A DNA stretch of 64,000 bases. Origin: Rutidosis leptorrhynchoides. Lineage: Eukaryota > Streptophyta > Magnoliopsida > Asterales > Asteraceae. The DNA lies in assembly GCF_046630445.1 (NCBI RefSeq), contig NC_092338.1, forward strand, positions 223,335,501 to 223,399,500, in the 5' to 3' direction. Positions within the stretch are counted from its first letter, which is position 1; every line of letters begins with the position of its first letter. Under the pieces are notes generated by a model. It saw only the letters and a list, made by a program, of their open reading frames with translations, made no database searches and was not told the origin of the DNA. The translations under genes and the position numbers were made by a program. This document shows positions 1-12,661 of the stretch, piece after piece.

Positions 1-50
<50 letters not shown>
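1..50. repeat. (AT)n microsatellite
   Basis: Pure AT dinucleotide repeat at the window edge, inside the E0 LTR. The matching tract in the 3' LTR is 21466-21536, where it is followed by a short (TAA)n run that is missing here. Confidence 0.95.
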
Positions 51-54
<4 letters not shown>

Positions 55-565
55 GAGAGCGTATGATGGCTGCTGCAACTTGTTGATCTCGTTCCTGTAC
101 CAAAACTTTATGCACCGACAGCTCTCCTCCATTCTCTTAACGGGTTGGATATTTTTTTTTGGGCTTTTGTTTAGTGGGTTGATTTATATAAAATGGATCC
201 AATATGTCTAACTCTTGGTCCACTGTATATTTTAAGAATGTTTGGATATAGATAGTGAGAAACATGTTAGATGATGATACATGATGCCGTGAATGATGAT
301 TAGGATTAGAAAAGGATGATAATAGATACTACATGATTAATAAGTGATGTTAATGAAATAAGAATGATGATGAAATGGTGATGGTACAGTGATCATGATA
401 TGATCATAAATTTTTTGTGACACATGATGATGATGATTAAGATGATGTATGATGCTATGATGTTAAGCATTGATGATGATGTTGATTTGTTTTTAGAAAA
501 AGAAGTAGACAGACGAATAGTTTGGTTAAATAAATTCAATCTGAGAATTTGAAACAGAAATGAAA

Positions 566-623
566 GGGGCAGAGGAATGGTTGGGAGTGTGTTAGGGGAA
601 CGAAAGATCGCGAGTTCGAGCCC
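566..623 (+). other. tRNA-like / Pol III box region in E0 LTR
   Basis: A 58-bp stretch resembles the A-box to B-box part of a tRNA gene. The B-box-like AGTTCGAGCCC is at 613-623 and a weaker A-box-like GGCAGAGGAATGGTTGGGAG lies before it. The 3' LTR copy at 22395-22405 has the better B box GGTTCGAGCCC. A TTA-rich tract follows about 50 bp downstream. A related solo LTR has a much better version at 55707-55781. It could be the relic of a SINE head in the ancestral LTR, or chance similarity. Confidence 0.35.
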
Positions 624-674
624 GGGCAGTGGCGTTATATTTTTAGGCTTATTCTTTTGAGGTAGCATTCCTAT

Positions 675-691
675 TTTATTATTATTATTAC

Positions 692-783
<92 letters not shown>

Positions 784-1215
784 TTATTAATTATTGTTGT
801 TATTGTTATGTTAATTAATTATAACATTAATATTAGGATTATTATCATTAATATAATGAATATTATCATTATCATTATTATTATTACTAATGTTATACTA
901 TTAGTATTATTATTAAAAACTTTATAAGTATTATTATTATTGTTAATATTATCATATTCATAATTATAATTATTATTATTATTAGTGTTATCGTTAAGAA
1001 TTAATATAAATGTTTTCATTATGATTATTAACTTATAACATTTTTATTTATTTTTACTAGTATTATTATTATTATTAATATTATAAGTATTTTCATTTTT
1101 ATTGACATTATTATTATTTTTAACATTAAAATTATTATTATTTTTTTAACATTATTATTATTATCATCTTTATAAATACTAGCATCATTATTATTATAAA
1201 AATATTTACATATAA
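675..1215. repeat. (TTA)n-rich low-complexity tract
   Basis: Long degenerate ATT/TTA trinucleotide repeat within the E0 LTR, matched at 22455-22910. The small ORFs it produces (Asn- or Ile-rich) are artefacts of the repeat. A TA dinucleotide tract follows at 1278-1306. Confidence 0.9.
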
Positions 1216-1271
1216 CAAATTATTAATTTTCAATATAATACTAATCACATATATATATAAAACTATATAAA

Positions 1272-1309
<38 letters not shown>

Positions 1310-2613
1310 CAAATTAAATAAATAAGATATATTATTTAAGATATAATATATAAATTTGTTCGATTACGAGTATATAAGTTAATATATATATAAATGATAT
1401 AGGTTAGTGAATCCTAGGCCAATCCTGCATTGTTCAGTCGTCATATGTATTTTTACTACAAAATAAAATATTGTGAGTTCATTTGCTCCCTTTTACTCTT
1501 TACATTTTTGGGACTGACATACATGCGCTACTTTTACAATTGCTTTATTAAATGCTTTTGAAATACATTTTAAACTGCGAATACATGAAATGCTTTTATA
1601 AATGTTTGACGAGATAGACACAAGTAAAACATTCCTGGAATGAAATATGTGGACGTGATAATTGCCACCATTGAATTATGTGGATGTGATAATTGTCACA
1701 ATTGATATGAATATTTTTTCCCTGATTATTATTGCTTGGTAACCTAAGAATTAGGGAACATCACTAATTTTGAGAATTAGTGCACGCCTAATTGACGCGA
1801 ATCCTAAAGGTAGCTACCGGATTTAACACTCCCACCCAGAATGTTCACTAGACGGAAGGGCTAGTGTGCGTGGTGTTTAGTACTTCGAAGTTTGTAAGAT
1901 TATTATACAGACGAGATGTTCTATTTTGGGAATATTATTATGACATTATATGTTAAGGTCGGTTACCAAGCCAAGCTATGAAAGCAATGAAAAGTGAATG
2001 TTATGTATCGAGAGAATGATTTTATACACAGGTTATGTGTATATTATTTTTGTGCACAAGATATGTGTACGGTTACTAAGATTTATGAAAGATGATTTCG
2101 TACACGAGAAAGGTGTACTGCATTTAAAAGATATCGCATGTACATTACAGGTGGGTATAGGATTCGGGCCCATTTGTACCATGCAGGATTTAAATCTTGT
2201 GGTCTATCAAAATGATGAATTTTTATTGTTTATGATAAACTTATGAACTCACCAACCTTTTGGTTGACACTTTAAAGCATGTTTATTCTCAGGTATGAAA
2301 GAAATCTTCCGCTGTGCATTTGCTCATATTAGAGATATTACTTGGAGTCATTCATGACATATTTCAAAATACGTTGCATTCGAGTCATTGAGTTAATCAA
2401 GATTATTATTAAGTCAATTATAGTTGGGTATAGTATGAAATGGTATGCATACCATCAACTTTCGATGTAATGAAAGTTTGTCTTTTAAAAACGAATGCAA
2501 TGTTTGTAAAATTTGTCATATAGAGGTCAAGTACCTCGCGATGTAATCAACTATTGTGAATCATTTGTAATCAATATGGACTTCGTTCAGATAGATTAGG
2601 ACGGGTCATGAAA

Positions 2614-2792
2614 GTTGGTATCAGAGCGGTGGTCTTAGCGAACCAGGTCTTGCATTAGTGTGTCTAACTGATAGTTGTTTAGATGCATTAGTGAGTCTGG
2701 ACTTCGACCGTGTCTGCATGTCAAAAGTTTTACTTATCATTTAGTGTCAAAAATATTTGCTTATCATCCTTAAGGTCTAGACACGTCTTACT
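2614..2792 (+). promoter_or_regulatory. E0 primer-binding site and leader
   Basis: TTGGTATCAGAGCGG starts at 2615, one base after the LTR. This matches the 3' end of plant initiator-methionine tRNA as used for priming by many Ty3/gypsy elements. The following leader is clearly homologous to the E1 leader at 6074-6200 (shared GTGAGTCTGGACTTCGACCG). The leader is cut at 2792 by E1; the E0 internal part resumes after the E1 target duplication at 15937. Confidence 0.85.
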
Positions 2793-5700
2793 TGTAGTGA
2801 CCCGAACTTTTCCATGTTTATATATATTAGATGAAATTGATATTTACATGATTAAGTGTTTCCAACAAGTTAAGCAATCAAACATGTTAAGACTTGATTA
2901 ACTGAAATAGGTTTCATATAGACAATTGACCACCCAAGTTGACCGGCGATTCACGAACGTTAAAACTCGTAAAAATGACATGACAATATATATATGGATA
3001 TACATATTGTTAACATGAGATTATGATAAGTAAGTATCTCCATAAGTATATTAACAATGAGTTATATACATAAAAACAAGATTACTAACTTAAGGATTTC
3101 GAAACGAGACATATATGTAACGATTATCGTTGTAACGACATTTAAATGTATATATATCATATTAAGATATATTAATATATCATAATATCATGATAATATA
3201 ATAATACAACATCTCATTAGATATAATAAACAATGGGTTAACAATATTAAATGAGATCGTTAACATAAAGGTTTCAAAACAACACTTACATGTAACGACT
3301 AACGATGACTTAACGACTCAGTTAAAATGTATATACATGTAGTGTATTTAGATGTATTAATATACTTTTGGAAGACTTCAATACATATATCAAAACACTC
3401 ATACTTAACGAAAATGGATACAGTTACATTCCCATTCTTTTTTCATCAAGAATTCTAGTCGTATTCATACCCGTATTATACACAGCTTCAAGATGTACTT
3501 ACTATGGGTATATACCAATAGGAACTAGCATGGGATTCTACTCTTGATTATGTCATACATGACTAATCAATTTTAACTTCTACCATGAACTCGTCAACTA
3601 ACTAGAACTCCTTTTAACCCCACTCACCACTCACCACTTACCACTCATCATTCACTCCATTTCACTTCCAATTCTCTTTCTAATTCTCTCTCAACACACA
3701 CACACACACACACACACACACTTATGAACGAATTTTGTCAGTAGCTAATCATCATCTTCATCAAAAAATTACTTCAAGAATCAAGCTATAATCATCTTAG
3801 GAAGAACACTTCAAGAACACTTCGAAAATCCTTTCAAGTTTACTAGTTTACATCCAAGCTTTCTAATCCATTCCAAGTAATCATCTAAGATCAAGAAACA
3901 TTTGTTATTTACAGTAGGCTATCTTTCTTATTCAAGGTAATATTCATATTCAAACTTTGATTGAATTTCTATAACTATAAACTATCTTAATTCAAGTAAA
4001 AATCTTACTTGAACTTGTTTTTGTGTCATGATCCTACTTCAAGAACTTTCAAGCCATCCAAGATCCTTTGAAGCTAGATCATTTCTTGTCACTTCCAGTA
4101 GGTTTACCTACTAAACTTGAGGTAGTAATGATGTTCATAACATGATTCAATTCATATATATAAAACTATCTTATTCGAAGGTTTAAACTCGTAATCACTA
4201 GAACGTAGTTTAGTTAATTCTAAACTTGTTCGCAAACAAAAGTTAATCCTTCTAACTTGACTTTTAAAATCAACTAAACACATGTTATATATCTATATGA
4301 TATGCTAACTTAATGATTTGAAATCGGAAAATACGAAAAACACCGTAAAATCGGATATACGCCGTCGTAGTAACACCGCGGGCTGTTTTGGGTTAGTTAA
4401 TTAAAAACTATGATAAACTTTGATTTAAAAGTTGTTCTTCTGGAAAAATTATTTTTCTTATGAACATGAAACTATATCCAAAAATCATGGTTAAACTCAA
4501 AGTGGAAGTATGTTTTCCAAAATGGTCATCTAGACGTCGTTTTTTCGACTGAAATGACTACCTTTACAAAAACGGCTTATAACTTATGTTTCCGACTATA
4601 AACCTATACTTTTTCTATTTAGATTCATAAAATAGAGTTCAATATTAAACCATAGCAATTTGATTCACTCAAAACGGATTTAAAACGAAGAAGTTATGGA
4701 TAAAACAAGATTGGATTTTTTGATTGTTGTAGCTACGGGAAATATTGTAACAATTCTATACAAATCATAACTTAACAAACTTATATTGTATTATTCATGT
4801 ATTCTAATATATATTATGTAATCTTGGGATACCATAGACACGTATACAATGTTTTGACATATCATATCGACCCATCTATATAATATATTTTGGAACAACC
4901 ATAGACACTCTATATGCAGTAATGTTGGAGTTAGCTATACAGGGTTGAGGTTGATTCTAAAATAATATATATAGTTTGAGTTGTGATCTAGCCTGAGGCT
5001 TGTATACACTGGGTCGTGGATTGATCCAAGATAATTTATATTTATTTATTTCTGTACATCTAACTGTGGACAACTAGCTGTAGGTTACTAACGAGGACTG
5101 CTGACTTAACAAACTCAAATCATTAAAACGTAATAAAAAATGTTGTAAATATATTTTGATCATACTTTGATATATATGTACATATTTGTATAGGTTCGTG
5201 AATCGATCAGTGGCCAAGTCTTACTTCCCAACGAAGTAAAAATCTGTGAAAGTGAGTTATAGTCCCACTTTTATAATCTAATTTTTTGGGATGAGAATAC
5301 ATGCAACTTTATAAATGTTTTACGAAATAGACACAAGTAAATGAAACTACATTATATGGGTGAATGATCGAAGCCGAATATGCCCCTTTTTAGCTTGGTA
5401 GCCTAAGAATTTGGGAACAGACCCCCAAATTGACGTGAATCCTAAAGATAGATCTATCGGGCCCAACAAGCCCCATTCTGGAATTTGGAATGCTTTAGTA
5501 CTTCGAAATTATCATGTCCGATGGGTGTCCCGGAATGATGGGGATATTCTATATGCATCTTGTTAATGTCGGTTACCAGGTGTTCACTATATGAATGATT
5601 TTTATCTCTATGTATGGGATGTATTGAAATATGAAATCTTGTGGTCTATTATTATGATTTGATAATATATAGGTTAAACCTATAAATCACCAATATTTTT

Positions 5701-6073
5701 GTTGACGTTTTAAGCATGTTTATTCTCAGGTGATTATTAAGAGCTTCCGCTGTTGCATACTAAAATAAGGACAAGATTTGGAGTCCATGCTTGTATGATA
5801 TTGTGTAAAAACTGCATTCAAGAAACTTATTTTTGATGTAATATATTCTTATTGTAAACCATTATGTAATGGTCGTGTGTAAACAGTATATTTTAGATTA
5901 TCATTATTTGATAATCTACGTAATGCTTTTTAAACCTTTATCGATAAAATAAAGGTTATGTTTGTTTTAAAAATGAATGCAGTCTTTGAAAAACGTCTCA
6001 TATAGAGGTCAAAACCTCGCAACGAAATCAATTAATATGGAACGTTTATAATCAATATGAACGGGACATTTCA
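2793..6073 (+). repeat. E1 5' LTR
   Basis: Begins TGTAGTGACCCG and ends ACGGGACATTTCA, followed by the PBS. The copy at 12662-15931 is nearly collinear. The main length difference is an AC microsatellite, long here and short and interrupted in the 3' copy. No gene is seen inside; the reading frames are short and LTR-derived. Confidence 0.93.
3693..3721. repeat. (CA)n microsatellite in E1 5' LTR
   Basis: A run of about 14 CA units. The 3' LTR has only a short interrupted version around 13562-13576, so the repeat expanded or contracted after insertion. Confidence 0.9.
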
Positions 6074-6075
6074 GT

Positions 6076-6088
6076 TGGTATCAGAGTG
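6076..6088 (+). promoter_or_regulatory. E1 primer-binding site
   Basis: TGGTATCAGAGTG begins three bases after the 5' LTR end. It is complementary to the 3' end of initiator-Met tRNA with a late mismatch; E0 has the perfect AGAGCGG version. Confidence 0.85.
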
Positions 6089-6281
6089 TTGGTCTTAGAG
6101 AACCAGAAATTTGCATTAGTGTTTCTTATCGAGTTTGTTAGGATACATTAGTGAGTCTGGACTTCGACCGTGTTTTCTTTAAAAACGATTACTTAACACT
6201 TTTGTTGGAAACTATATATTATTAACATGTAAATATTATGTGATATATTAACCTCTTGATGTGTTTGATATTGTGTGATAG

Positions 6282-6917
6282 ATGTCTACCACTAGTACAA
6301 ATCCCATCGATTCACCTAATAATAATGAAGAGTCGAATATATTTTGGGAAGATTCACAAATTCCCGAAGAAGAACTGGAAGAGGAGGAATCGGAAGAGGA
6401 GGAACCGGAAGAAGAAGAACCAGAAGAGGAGGAACCGGAAGAGGAGGAACCAGAAGAAGAAGAGGTTCCGGAGGAAGAAATATCGATACCTACAGTAATT
6501 CGATTAAATAAAAGAAAATTCTCAGCCAACGGACCAAAGTTAATAATGGTCAATGGTGTTTTCGCCGAGGAAGCAAAATATTGGGAAGATTACCAATTTT
6601 TCGATGAATCGGATCCCGATGAGGATTCCGATGTTGTTATAGAAATTACCTCGACCCAATTTAATAAAGCGAAAGAAAATAATAAGGGAAAAGGTATAAA
6701 AATAGAGAAACCCGATTCCAACCCCGATGAACTTTATATGTATTGGCAACATCTGTATTTCCTAAAATGTAACAATGACCCGGGAACCTCTAAATCACCA
6801 GGTTTTTCTAAACCATTGTGGAAAACGACGGTTCATATTAGAGGAACACCATATATTCCTAGAAAATTAGGAAAACGAACCAAGTTCGAAGAAGTAGAAA
6901 CCAGTGATTCAGATTAG
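6282..6917 (+). CDS. E1 acidic ORF of unknown function
   Basis: An uninterrupted 211-codon ORF between the leader and the F-box-like ORF. Residues 30-63 are an almost pure glutamate/proline tract built of tandem EEEEP units. The rest is hydrophilic with a second acidic cluster (DESDPDEDSD) near residue 110 and basic patches near the C-terminus (PRKLGKRTK), ending in SDSD. There is no zinc knuckle, protease or capsid motif, so it is not an ordinary gag. I do not recognise the family. It stayed open while gag and pol collected stops, but it is much shorter and so a smaller target. It might be an additional retroelement ORF or part of a captured host gene. Confidence 0.6.
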   Translation: MSTTSTNPIDSPNNNEESNIFWEDSQIPEEELEEEESEEEEPEEEEPEEEEPEEEEPEEEEVPEEEISIPTVIRLNKRKFSANGPKLIMVNGVFAEEAKYWEDYQFFDESDPDEDSDVVIEITSTQFNKAKENNKGKGIKIEKPDSNPDELYMYWQHLYFLKCNNDPGTSKSPGFSKPLWKTTVHIRGTPYIPRKLGKRTKFEEVETSDSD

Positions 6918-7049
6918 AGGGTTGTAATCATGTTGTGTATGTATTGTAGTGTGCTTGTACTTTTATGTTCTATGTAAAAATTGCTTGTATTGTTTGTTAA
7001 TTATCTTTTACGAATCTAATCCTTGTCTATTTTACAGTATAAAAATAAA

Positions 7050-7741
7050 ATGGACTTTAAGGGTAGACAACCGAATATTTTAGAAGACCTACCAGAGGAT
7101 ATGATTGAGAAAATCTTGTATAGAGTTGGTCAGAGTTCATCAACACATTTAGTTATGGCGAAATTAACTTGTCAAACATTTGAAAGACTTTCCGGAAATG
7201 CCTTAGTTTATAAAAGGCTTTCCTTTGATAGGTGGGGTATATCACATTGGGAAGACCGTAAGCTACGCCGTGTTTTCTTTAAAGCGTTAAATGCGGGGAA
7301 CCCAAATGCAAATTTACGCTACGGGTTACGAACCTATTTTGACTCAACATATCCCAATATAGGATTTCGTGAGTTAGAAAGAGCTTCTAACATGTAACAT
7401 AAAGAAGCATGTTATACTTATGGGTTAGTGATGTTCGCTTCTTATCATAGTGAGAAAAAGAATATCGGGTTACAACTTTTAAATAAAACATTCCACAAGT
7501 GACGGACTCAGTAGTTGGGGTAAGAAACAAGGTTTCTAGATTGCTACGAGGCTATTGGGCATTACGAAACCCTCGTCCTTTTGACGACATTACAACATGC
7601 TGCCTAGTCAATGGTCATAACGGTTACTTTCCACAAGACCAAGGATGGGAAGTCGTCTTAGTAAAACCTGAATGCATGACTTGTTTCTGGACTTATGAAT
7701 TACGTATCTTTATTTTCTTTGCTGAACAACTTGCGTATTAA
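7050..7741 (+). pseudogene. Captured F-box protein gene (At2g35280-like), broken
   Basis: The ATG at 7050 opens a frame whose N-terminus (ILEDLPEDMIEKILYRV, then MAKLTCQTFERLS) is an F-box: the leucine/proline start, the conserved cysteine and the aromatic spacing are visible. It continues with a Sel1/TPR-like region (GNPNANLRYGLRTYF, later EACYTYGLVMFAS) and a C-terminal Cys/Trp-rich part. This domain order fits the plant F-box family typified by At2g35280. F-box proteins of this kind recruit substrates to SCF ubiquitin ligases. The frame has a TAA at 7395-7397 and a shift near 7498, after which the homologous C-terminus continues in another frame to 7741. The gene lies inside E1 between leader and gag, in the sense direction. 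An AG following a pyrimidine-rich stretch at 7037 could be an old splice acceptor. Confidence 0.65.
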
Positions 7742-8065
7742 CTAGTTTTATCTTCAAAACTGTTCTGTATCAAAGTGTACTATATTTCATGTTATATGTA
7801 ATATAGCGAAGTTGTAAGTTTGAAGAATAATTGTATGTGATATATTATTAAAATCAGTTTTTCATATGGAATTATAGTAGTTGAATTATATACTAGCTAC
7901 TAAGTATGAACTTAACGGGTAGGTAGTACCCGAATTTAAACTTATAAAACGCTAATATGAAGAAAAAGCTTTTATAAATAAGTTCATATAATGCTACGAG
8001 ATATTATTGACTACTCTTAAATTCTATATGATTAACTCAATTCTTTTGGCTATTTTTTGAAGGAA

Positions 8066-9245
8066 ATGGCACCGGCGACTCGTCAGAATTTGAACATGAG
8101 CGAGGAAGACTTCCGTGTTTTCCTTGCTGCAAACATAGCCGCAGTACAGGCTGCGATGCAAAATAACAATAACTCTGGATCTAGCAGTGGATCTAATTCC
8201 ACAAGAAATCGTGTAGGATGCACCTACAAAGAATTCACTGCCTGCAAACCTTAAGAATTTGATGGAACCGAAGGACCAATTGGATTGAAACGGTGGACCG
8301 AGAAAGTCGAATCGGTGTTTGCCATAAGTAAGTGTACTAAAGAGGACAAAGTGAAGTACGCTACGCATACCTTCACAGGTACTGCGTTAACGTGGTGGAA
8401 CACCTATCTTGAACAGGTAGGACAAAATGCTGCTTACGCACTACCGTGGTCGGCATTCAAGCAATTGATGAACGAGCAGTACCGTCCTAGAAACGAAGCC
8501 AATAAGCTCAAGGTAGAGCTTAGAGAGTTACGAACACAAGGGTTCGACATTACCACATATGAACGACGATTCACAGAGTTGTGCCTATTATGTCCAGGAA
8601 CGTTCGAAGATGAAGAAGAGAAGATCGACGCATTTATAAAAGGGTTACCAGTAAGGATTCAAGAAGATGTGAGTTCACACAAGCCCGCTTCCATACAAAA
8701 GGCAAGTCGAATGGCTCATAAACTCATAAATCAGATTGAGGAAAGAATTAAAGAGCAGGCAGCTGAAGAAACCAACACGAAACAACTCAAGAGAAAGTGA
8801 GAAGAAACCAGTGATAAGGGTCACCAATACAACAATAACAACAATTACAACCACAACCGCAACAATAATCGCAACAATAACCGCAATCCTAACAATAACT
8901 ACAACAAACGTCCCAACAACAAACAACTACAACAACTGTTCCAACAACAATTACAATCCCAACAACAACCTCAATAACAACAACAGCAACAAAAACCAAA
9001 AATACCAAAGGTGTGAAGAGTACCACCAGAATGGGTTCTACACGACATTTTGCACCAAGTGTAAAAGAACTGGCCATGGTGCGAAAAAGTGTGAGGTCTA
9101 CGGACCAAAGTTTAACAGAACTAAAGGAACAAATAGTGGCGAAACAAGAAATGACACCTTTGTTTGTTATGGATGTGGAAAACTGGGCCACATTAGAAGT
9201 AATTGCCCGAATCAGGGGAATACTAATGGGCAGGGCCGCGGAAGA
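8066..9245 (+). pseudogene. gag: E1 gag, broken
   Basis: Starts MAPATRQNL at 8066. The retrotransposon gag capsid domain spans about 8270-8760 (KVKYATHTFTGTALTWWNTY, then ELRELRTQG and TYERRFTELC), then an Asn-rich linker. Two CCHC zinc knuckles follow: CTKCKRTGHGAKKC at 9051-9092 and CYGCGKLGHIRSNC at 9165-9206. Stops occur at 8252-8254 (TAA) and 8798-8800 (TGA, likely from Trp). The frame changes inside the repetitive Asn-rich tract near 8800-8950, a likely slippage indel. The second part shares the frame of pro-pol. The protein would form the virus-like particle and bind RNA. Confidence 0.88.
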
Positions 9246-12200
9246 GTTTTCAATATTAATACGGCAGAAGCGCAGGAAGACCCGGAGCTTGTTACGGGTA
9301 CGTTTCTTATTGATAATAAATCTGCTTATGTTTTATTTGATTCGGGTGCGGATAGAAGCTATATGAGTAGAGATTTTTGTACTAAGTTAAATTGCCCATT
9401 GACGCCTTTGGATAGTAAATTTTTACTCGAATAAGAAAACGGTAAATTAATTTCAGCAGATAATATATGTCGGGATAGAGAAATTAAACTGGGTGATGAA
9501 ACGTTTAGGATTGATTTAATACCAGTCGATTTAGGGAGTTTTGATGTAATAATTGGCATGAACTGGTTGAAGAAGGTAAGAGCAGAGGTCGTTTGTTACA
9601 AAAATACGATTCGCATTATGTGTGAAAAGGGAAAACCTTTAATGGTGTACGGAGAAAAGAACAATGCGAAATTAAATCTTATTAGTAGTTTGAAGGCGCA
9701 AAAACTAATAAGAAAAGGTTGTTACGTCATTCTAGCACACATCAAGGAAGTGAAACCTGAAGAAAAGAACATCAGTGATGTTCCCATCGCAAAAGAATTT
9801 CCCGATGTATTTTCGAAAGAATTACCGGGATTACCCCCACATCGATTCGTTGAATTTCAAATAGACCTTGTACCAGGAGCTACACCAATAGCTCGTGCTC
9901 CATACAGACTCGCACCCAGTGAAATGAAAGAATTACAAAGTCAGTTACAGGAACTTTTAGAGCGTGGTTTCATTCGAACAAGCACATCACCATGGGGAGC
10001 TCCTGTTTTGTTTGTCAAGAAGAAGGATGGTACATTTAGGTTATGTATCGACTACCGAGAGTTGAACAAACTTACCATCAAGAACCGCTACCCACTACCG
10101 AGAATCGATGACTTATTTGATCAACTACAAGGCTCGTTGGTTTATTCGGAGATTGATTTACGTTCTGGGTATCATCAAATGCAGGTGAAGGAGGATGATA
10201 TTCCAAAGACTGCTTTTAGGACGCGTTACGGTCATTACGAGTTTATGGTTATGCCGTTTGGGTTGACAAACGCACCAGCTGTGTTCATGGACCTCATGAA
10301 CCGAGTGTGTGGACCATACCTTGACAAGTTTGTCAATGTTTTCATCGATGACATACTTATTTACTCAAAGAATGACCAAGAGCATGAAGAACATTTGAGA
10401 AAAGTGCTAGAGTTGTTAAGAAAGGAAAAACTGTACGCTAAGTTTTCAAAGTGTGCATTTTGGTTGGAAGAAGTTCAATTCCTCAGTCACATAGTGAACA
10501 AAGAAGGTATTCAGTTAGATCCAGCACAGATTGAAACCGTTGAAAAGTGGGAAACCCCGAAAACTCTGAAGCACATACGCCAATTTTTAGGGCTGGCTGG
10601 TTATTACAGGAGATTCATCCAAGATTTTTCCAAAATAGCAAAACCCTTGACTGTATTAACTCATAAAGGAAAGAAATTTAAATGGAAGGATACACAAGAG
10701 AAAACGTTTCAATTGTTGAAGAAAAAGTTAACTACGACACCTATATTGTCATTACCTGAAGGGAATGTTGATTTTGTGATATATTGTGACGCCTCAAAGC
10801 AAGGTCTCGGTTGTGTATTAATGCAACGAACGAAGGTAATTGCTTATGCGTCTAGACAATTGAAGATTCACGAGCAGAATTATACGACGCATGATTTGGA
10901 ATTAGGCGCGGTTGTTTTTGCATTAAAGACTTGGAGGCACTACTTATATGGGGTCAAAAGTATTATATATACTGACCACAAAAGTCTTCAACACATATTT
11001 AATCAGAAACAACTGAATATAAGGCATCGTAGGTGGATTGAATTGTTGAATGATTACGACTTTGAGATTCGTTATCACCCGGGAAAGGCAAATGTGGTAG
11101 CCGACGCCTTGAGCAGAAAGGACAGAGAACCTATTCGAGTAAAATCTATGAATATAATGATTTACACTAACCTTACTACTCTAATAAAGGAGGTGCAACA
11201 AGGAGTTTTAAAAGAGGGAAACTTAAGGGATGAAATACCCAAAGGATCGGAGAAGCATCTTAATATTCGGGAAGACAGAACCCGGTATAGGGCTGAAAGA
11301 ATTTGGGTACCAAAATTTGGAGATATGAGAGAAATGGTACTTAGAGAAGCTCATAAAACCAGATACTCAATACATCCTGGAATGGGGAAGATGTACAAGG
11401 ATCTCAAGAAACATTTTTGGTGGCCGGGTATGAAAGCCGATGTTGCTAAATACGTAGGAGAATGTTTGACGTGTTATAAGGTCAAAGCGGAGCATCAGAA
11501 ACCATCAGGTCTACTTCAATAACCCGAAATCCCGGAATGGAAATGGGAAAACATTACCATGGATTTCATCACTAAATTGCCAAGGACTGCAAGTGGTTTT
11601 GATACTATTTGAGTAATAGTTGATCGTCTCACCAAATCAGCACACTTCCTGCCAATAAGAGAAGATGACAAGATGGAGAAGTTAGCACGACTGTATTTGA
11701 AGGAAGTCATCTCCAGACATGGAATACCAATCTCTATTATCTCTGATAGGGATGGCAGATTTATTTCAAGATTCTGGCAGACATTACAGCAAGCATTAGG
11801 AACTCGTCTAGACATGAGTACTGCCTATCATATACAAACTGATGGGCAGAGCGAAAGGACGATACACACGCTTGAAGACATGCTACGAGCCTGTGTTATT
11901 GATTTCGGAAACAGTTGGGATTGACACCTTCCGTTAGCAGAATTTTCCTACAACAACAGCTACCATTCAAGGATTGAGATGGTGCCGTTTGAAGCACTTT
12001 ATGGTAGAAAGTACAGGTCTCCGATTTGTTAGAGTAAAGTGGGGGATAGACAAATTACGGGTCCGGAGATAATACAAGAAACTACTGAGAAGATCATCCA
12101 AATTCAACAACGGTTGAAAACTGCCCAAAGTCAACAAAAGAGTTACGCTGACATTAAAAGAAAAGATATAGAATTTGAAATTGGAGAGATGGTCATGCTT

Positions 12201-12626
12201 AAAGTTGCACCTTGGAAAGGCGTTGTTCGATTTGGTAAACGAGGGAAATTAAATCCAAGGTATATTTGACCATTCAAGATTATTGATCGTGTCAGACCAG
12301 TAGCTTACCGACTTGAGTTACCTCAACAACTCGCGGCTGTACATAACACTTTCCACGTCTCGAATTTGAAGAAATGTTTTGCTAAAGAAGATCTCACTAT
12401 TCCGTTAGACGAAATTCAAATCAACGAAAAACTTCAATTCATCGAAGAACCCGTCGAAATAATGGATCGTGAGGTTAAAAGACTTAAGCAAAACAAGATA
12501 CCAATTGTTAAGGTTCGATGGAATGCTCGTAGAGGATCTGAGAACACCTGGGAATGAGAAGATCAGATGAAGAAGAAATACCCGCACTTATTTCCAGAAG
12601 ATACGTCAACACCTCCAACTGCTTAA
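9246..12626 (+). pseudogene. pol: E1 protease-RT-RNase H-integrase-chromodomain, broken
   Basis: All domains lie in one frame. The aspartic protease active site DSGA is at 9339-9350. RT has FCIDYRELN and the catalytic FIDD at 10341-10352. RNase H has [10 protein letters not shown] and [10 protein letters not shown], ending VADALSRK. Integrase shows the HHCC zinc finger at about 11370-11480, the DDE core ([16 protein letters not shown]) and GPF-like tail. The chromodomain lies at 12440-12557 (VEIMDREVKRLKQNKI, then VKVRWN), marking a chromovirus. In-frame stops sit at 9432, 11520, about 11610, 11922, about 12030, 12267 and 12555. Several are Gln to TAA, Trp to TGA/TAG or Arg to TGA, as expected from cytosine deamination. 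The 654-codon segment 9558-11522 is still open. Confidence 0.93.
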
Positions 12627-12661
12627 AATTTCGGGACGAAATTTATTTAACGGATAGGTAC
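12627..12661 (+). other. E1 polypurine/3' junction region
   Basis: Short stretch between the last pol codon and the 3' LTR. It contains TTTAACGGATAGGTA, matching TTTAACGGGTAGGTA at the same place in E0 (19887-19900), so the plus-strand primer region is shared by the two families. Confidence 0.6.

Larger units (their letters stand above)
1..2613 (+). mobile_element. E0 5' LTR, left part outside window
   Basis: This stretch matches 21466-23777 plus 59598-60133 along its whole length and is followed at once by a tRNA-iMet-type primer-binding site. It is therefore the 3' part of the 5' LTR of a large Ty3/gypsy-like element (E0). About 1.5 kb of this LTR should lie left of the window, because the other copy begins at 19902. 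Both copies contain the same tRNA-like box region, a TTA-rich tract and a TA microsatellite. They differ by scattered substitutions, microsatellite length, and two later insertions present only in the 3' copy. Both LTR copies end ...GGGTCATGAAA, which is not a canonical CA end. Confidence 0.85.

Noticed and set aside
819..1019. Asn-rich ORF (minus), also 22544-22726 and 56130-56324
   Set aside because: Products of TTA repeat tracts.
6248..6553. Ser/Gly-rich protein on the minus strand
   Set aside because: Antisense shadow of the acidic Glu-rich ORF.
8889..9191. Val-rich ORF on the minus strand
   Set aside because: Antisense shadow of the Asn-rich gag linker.
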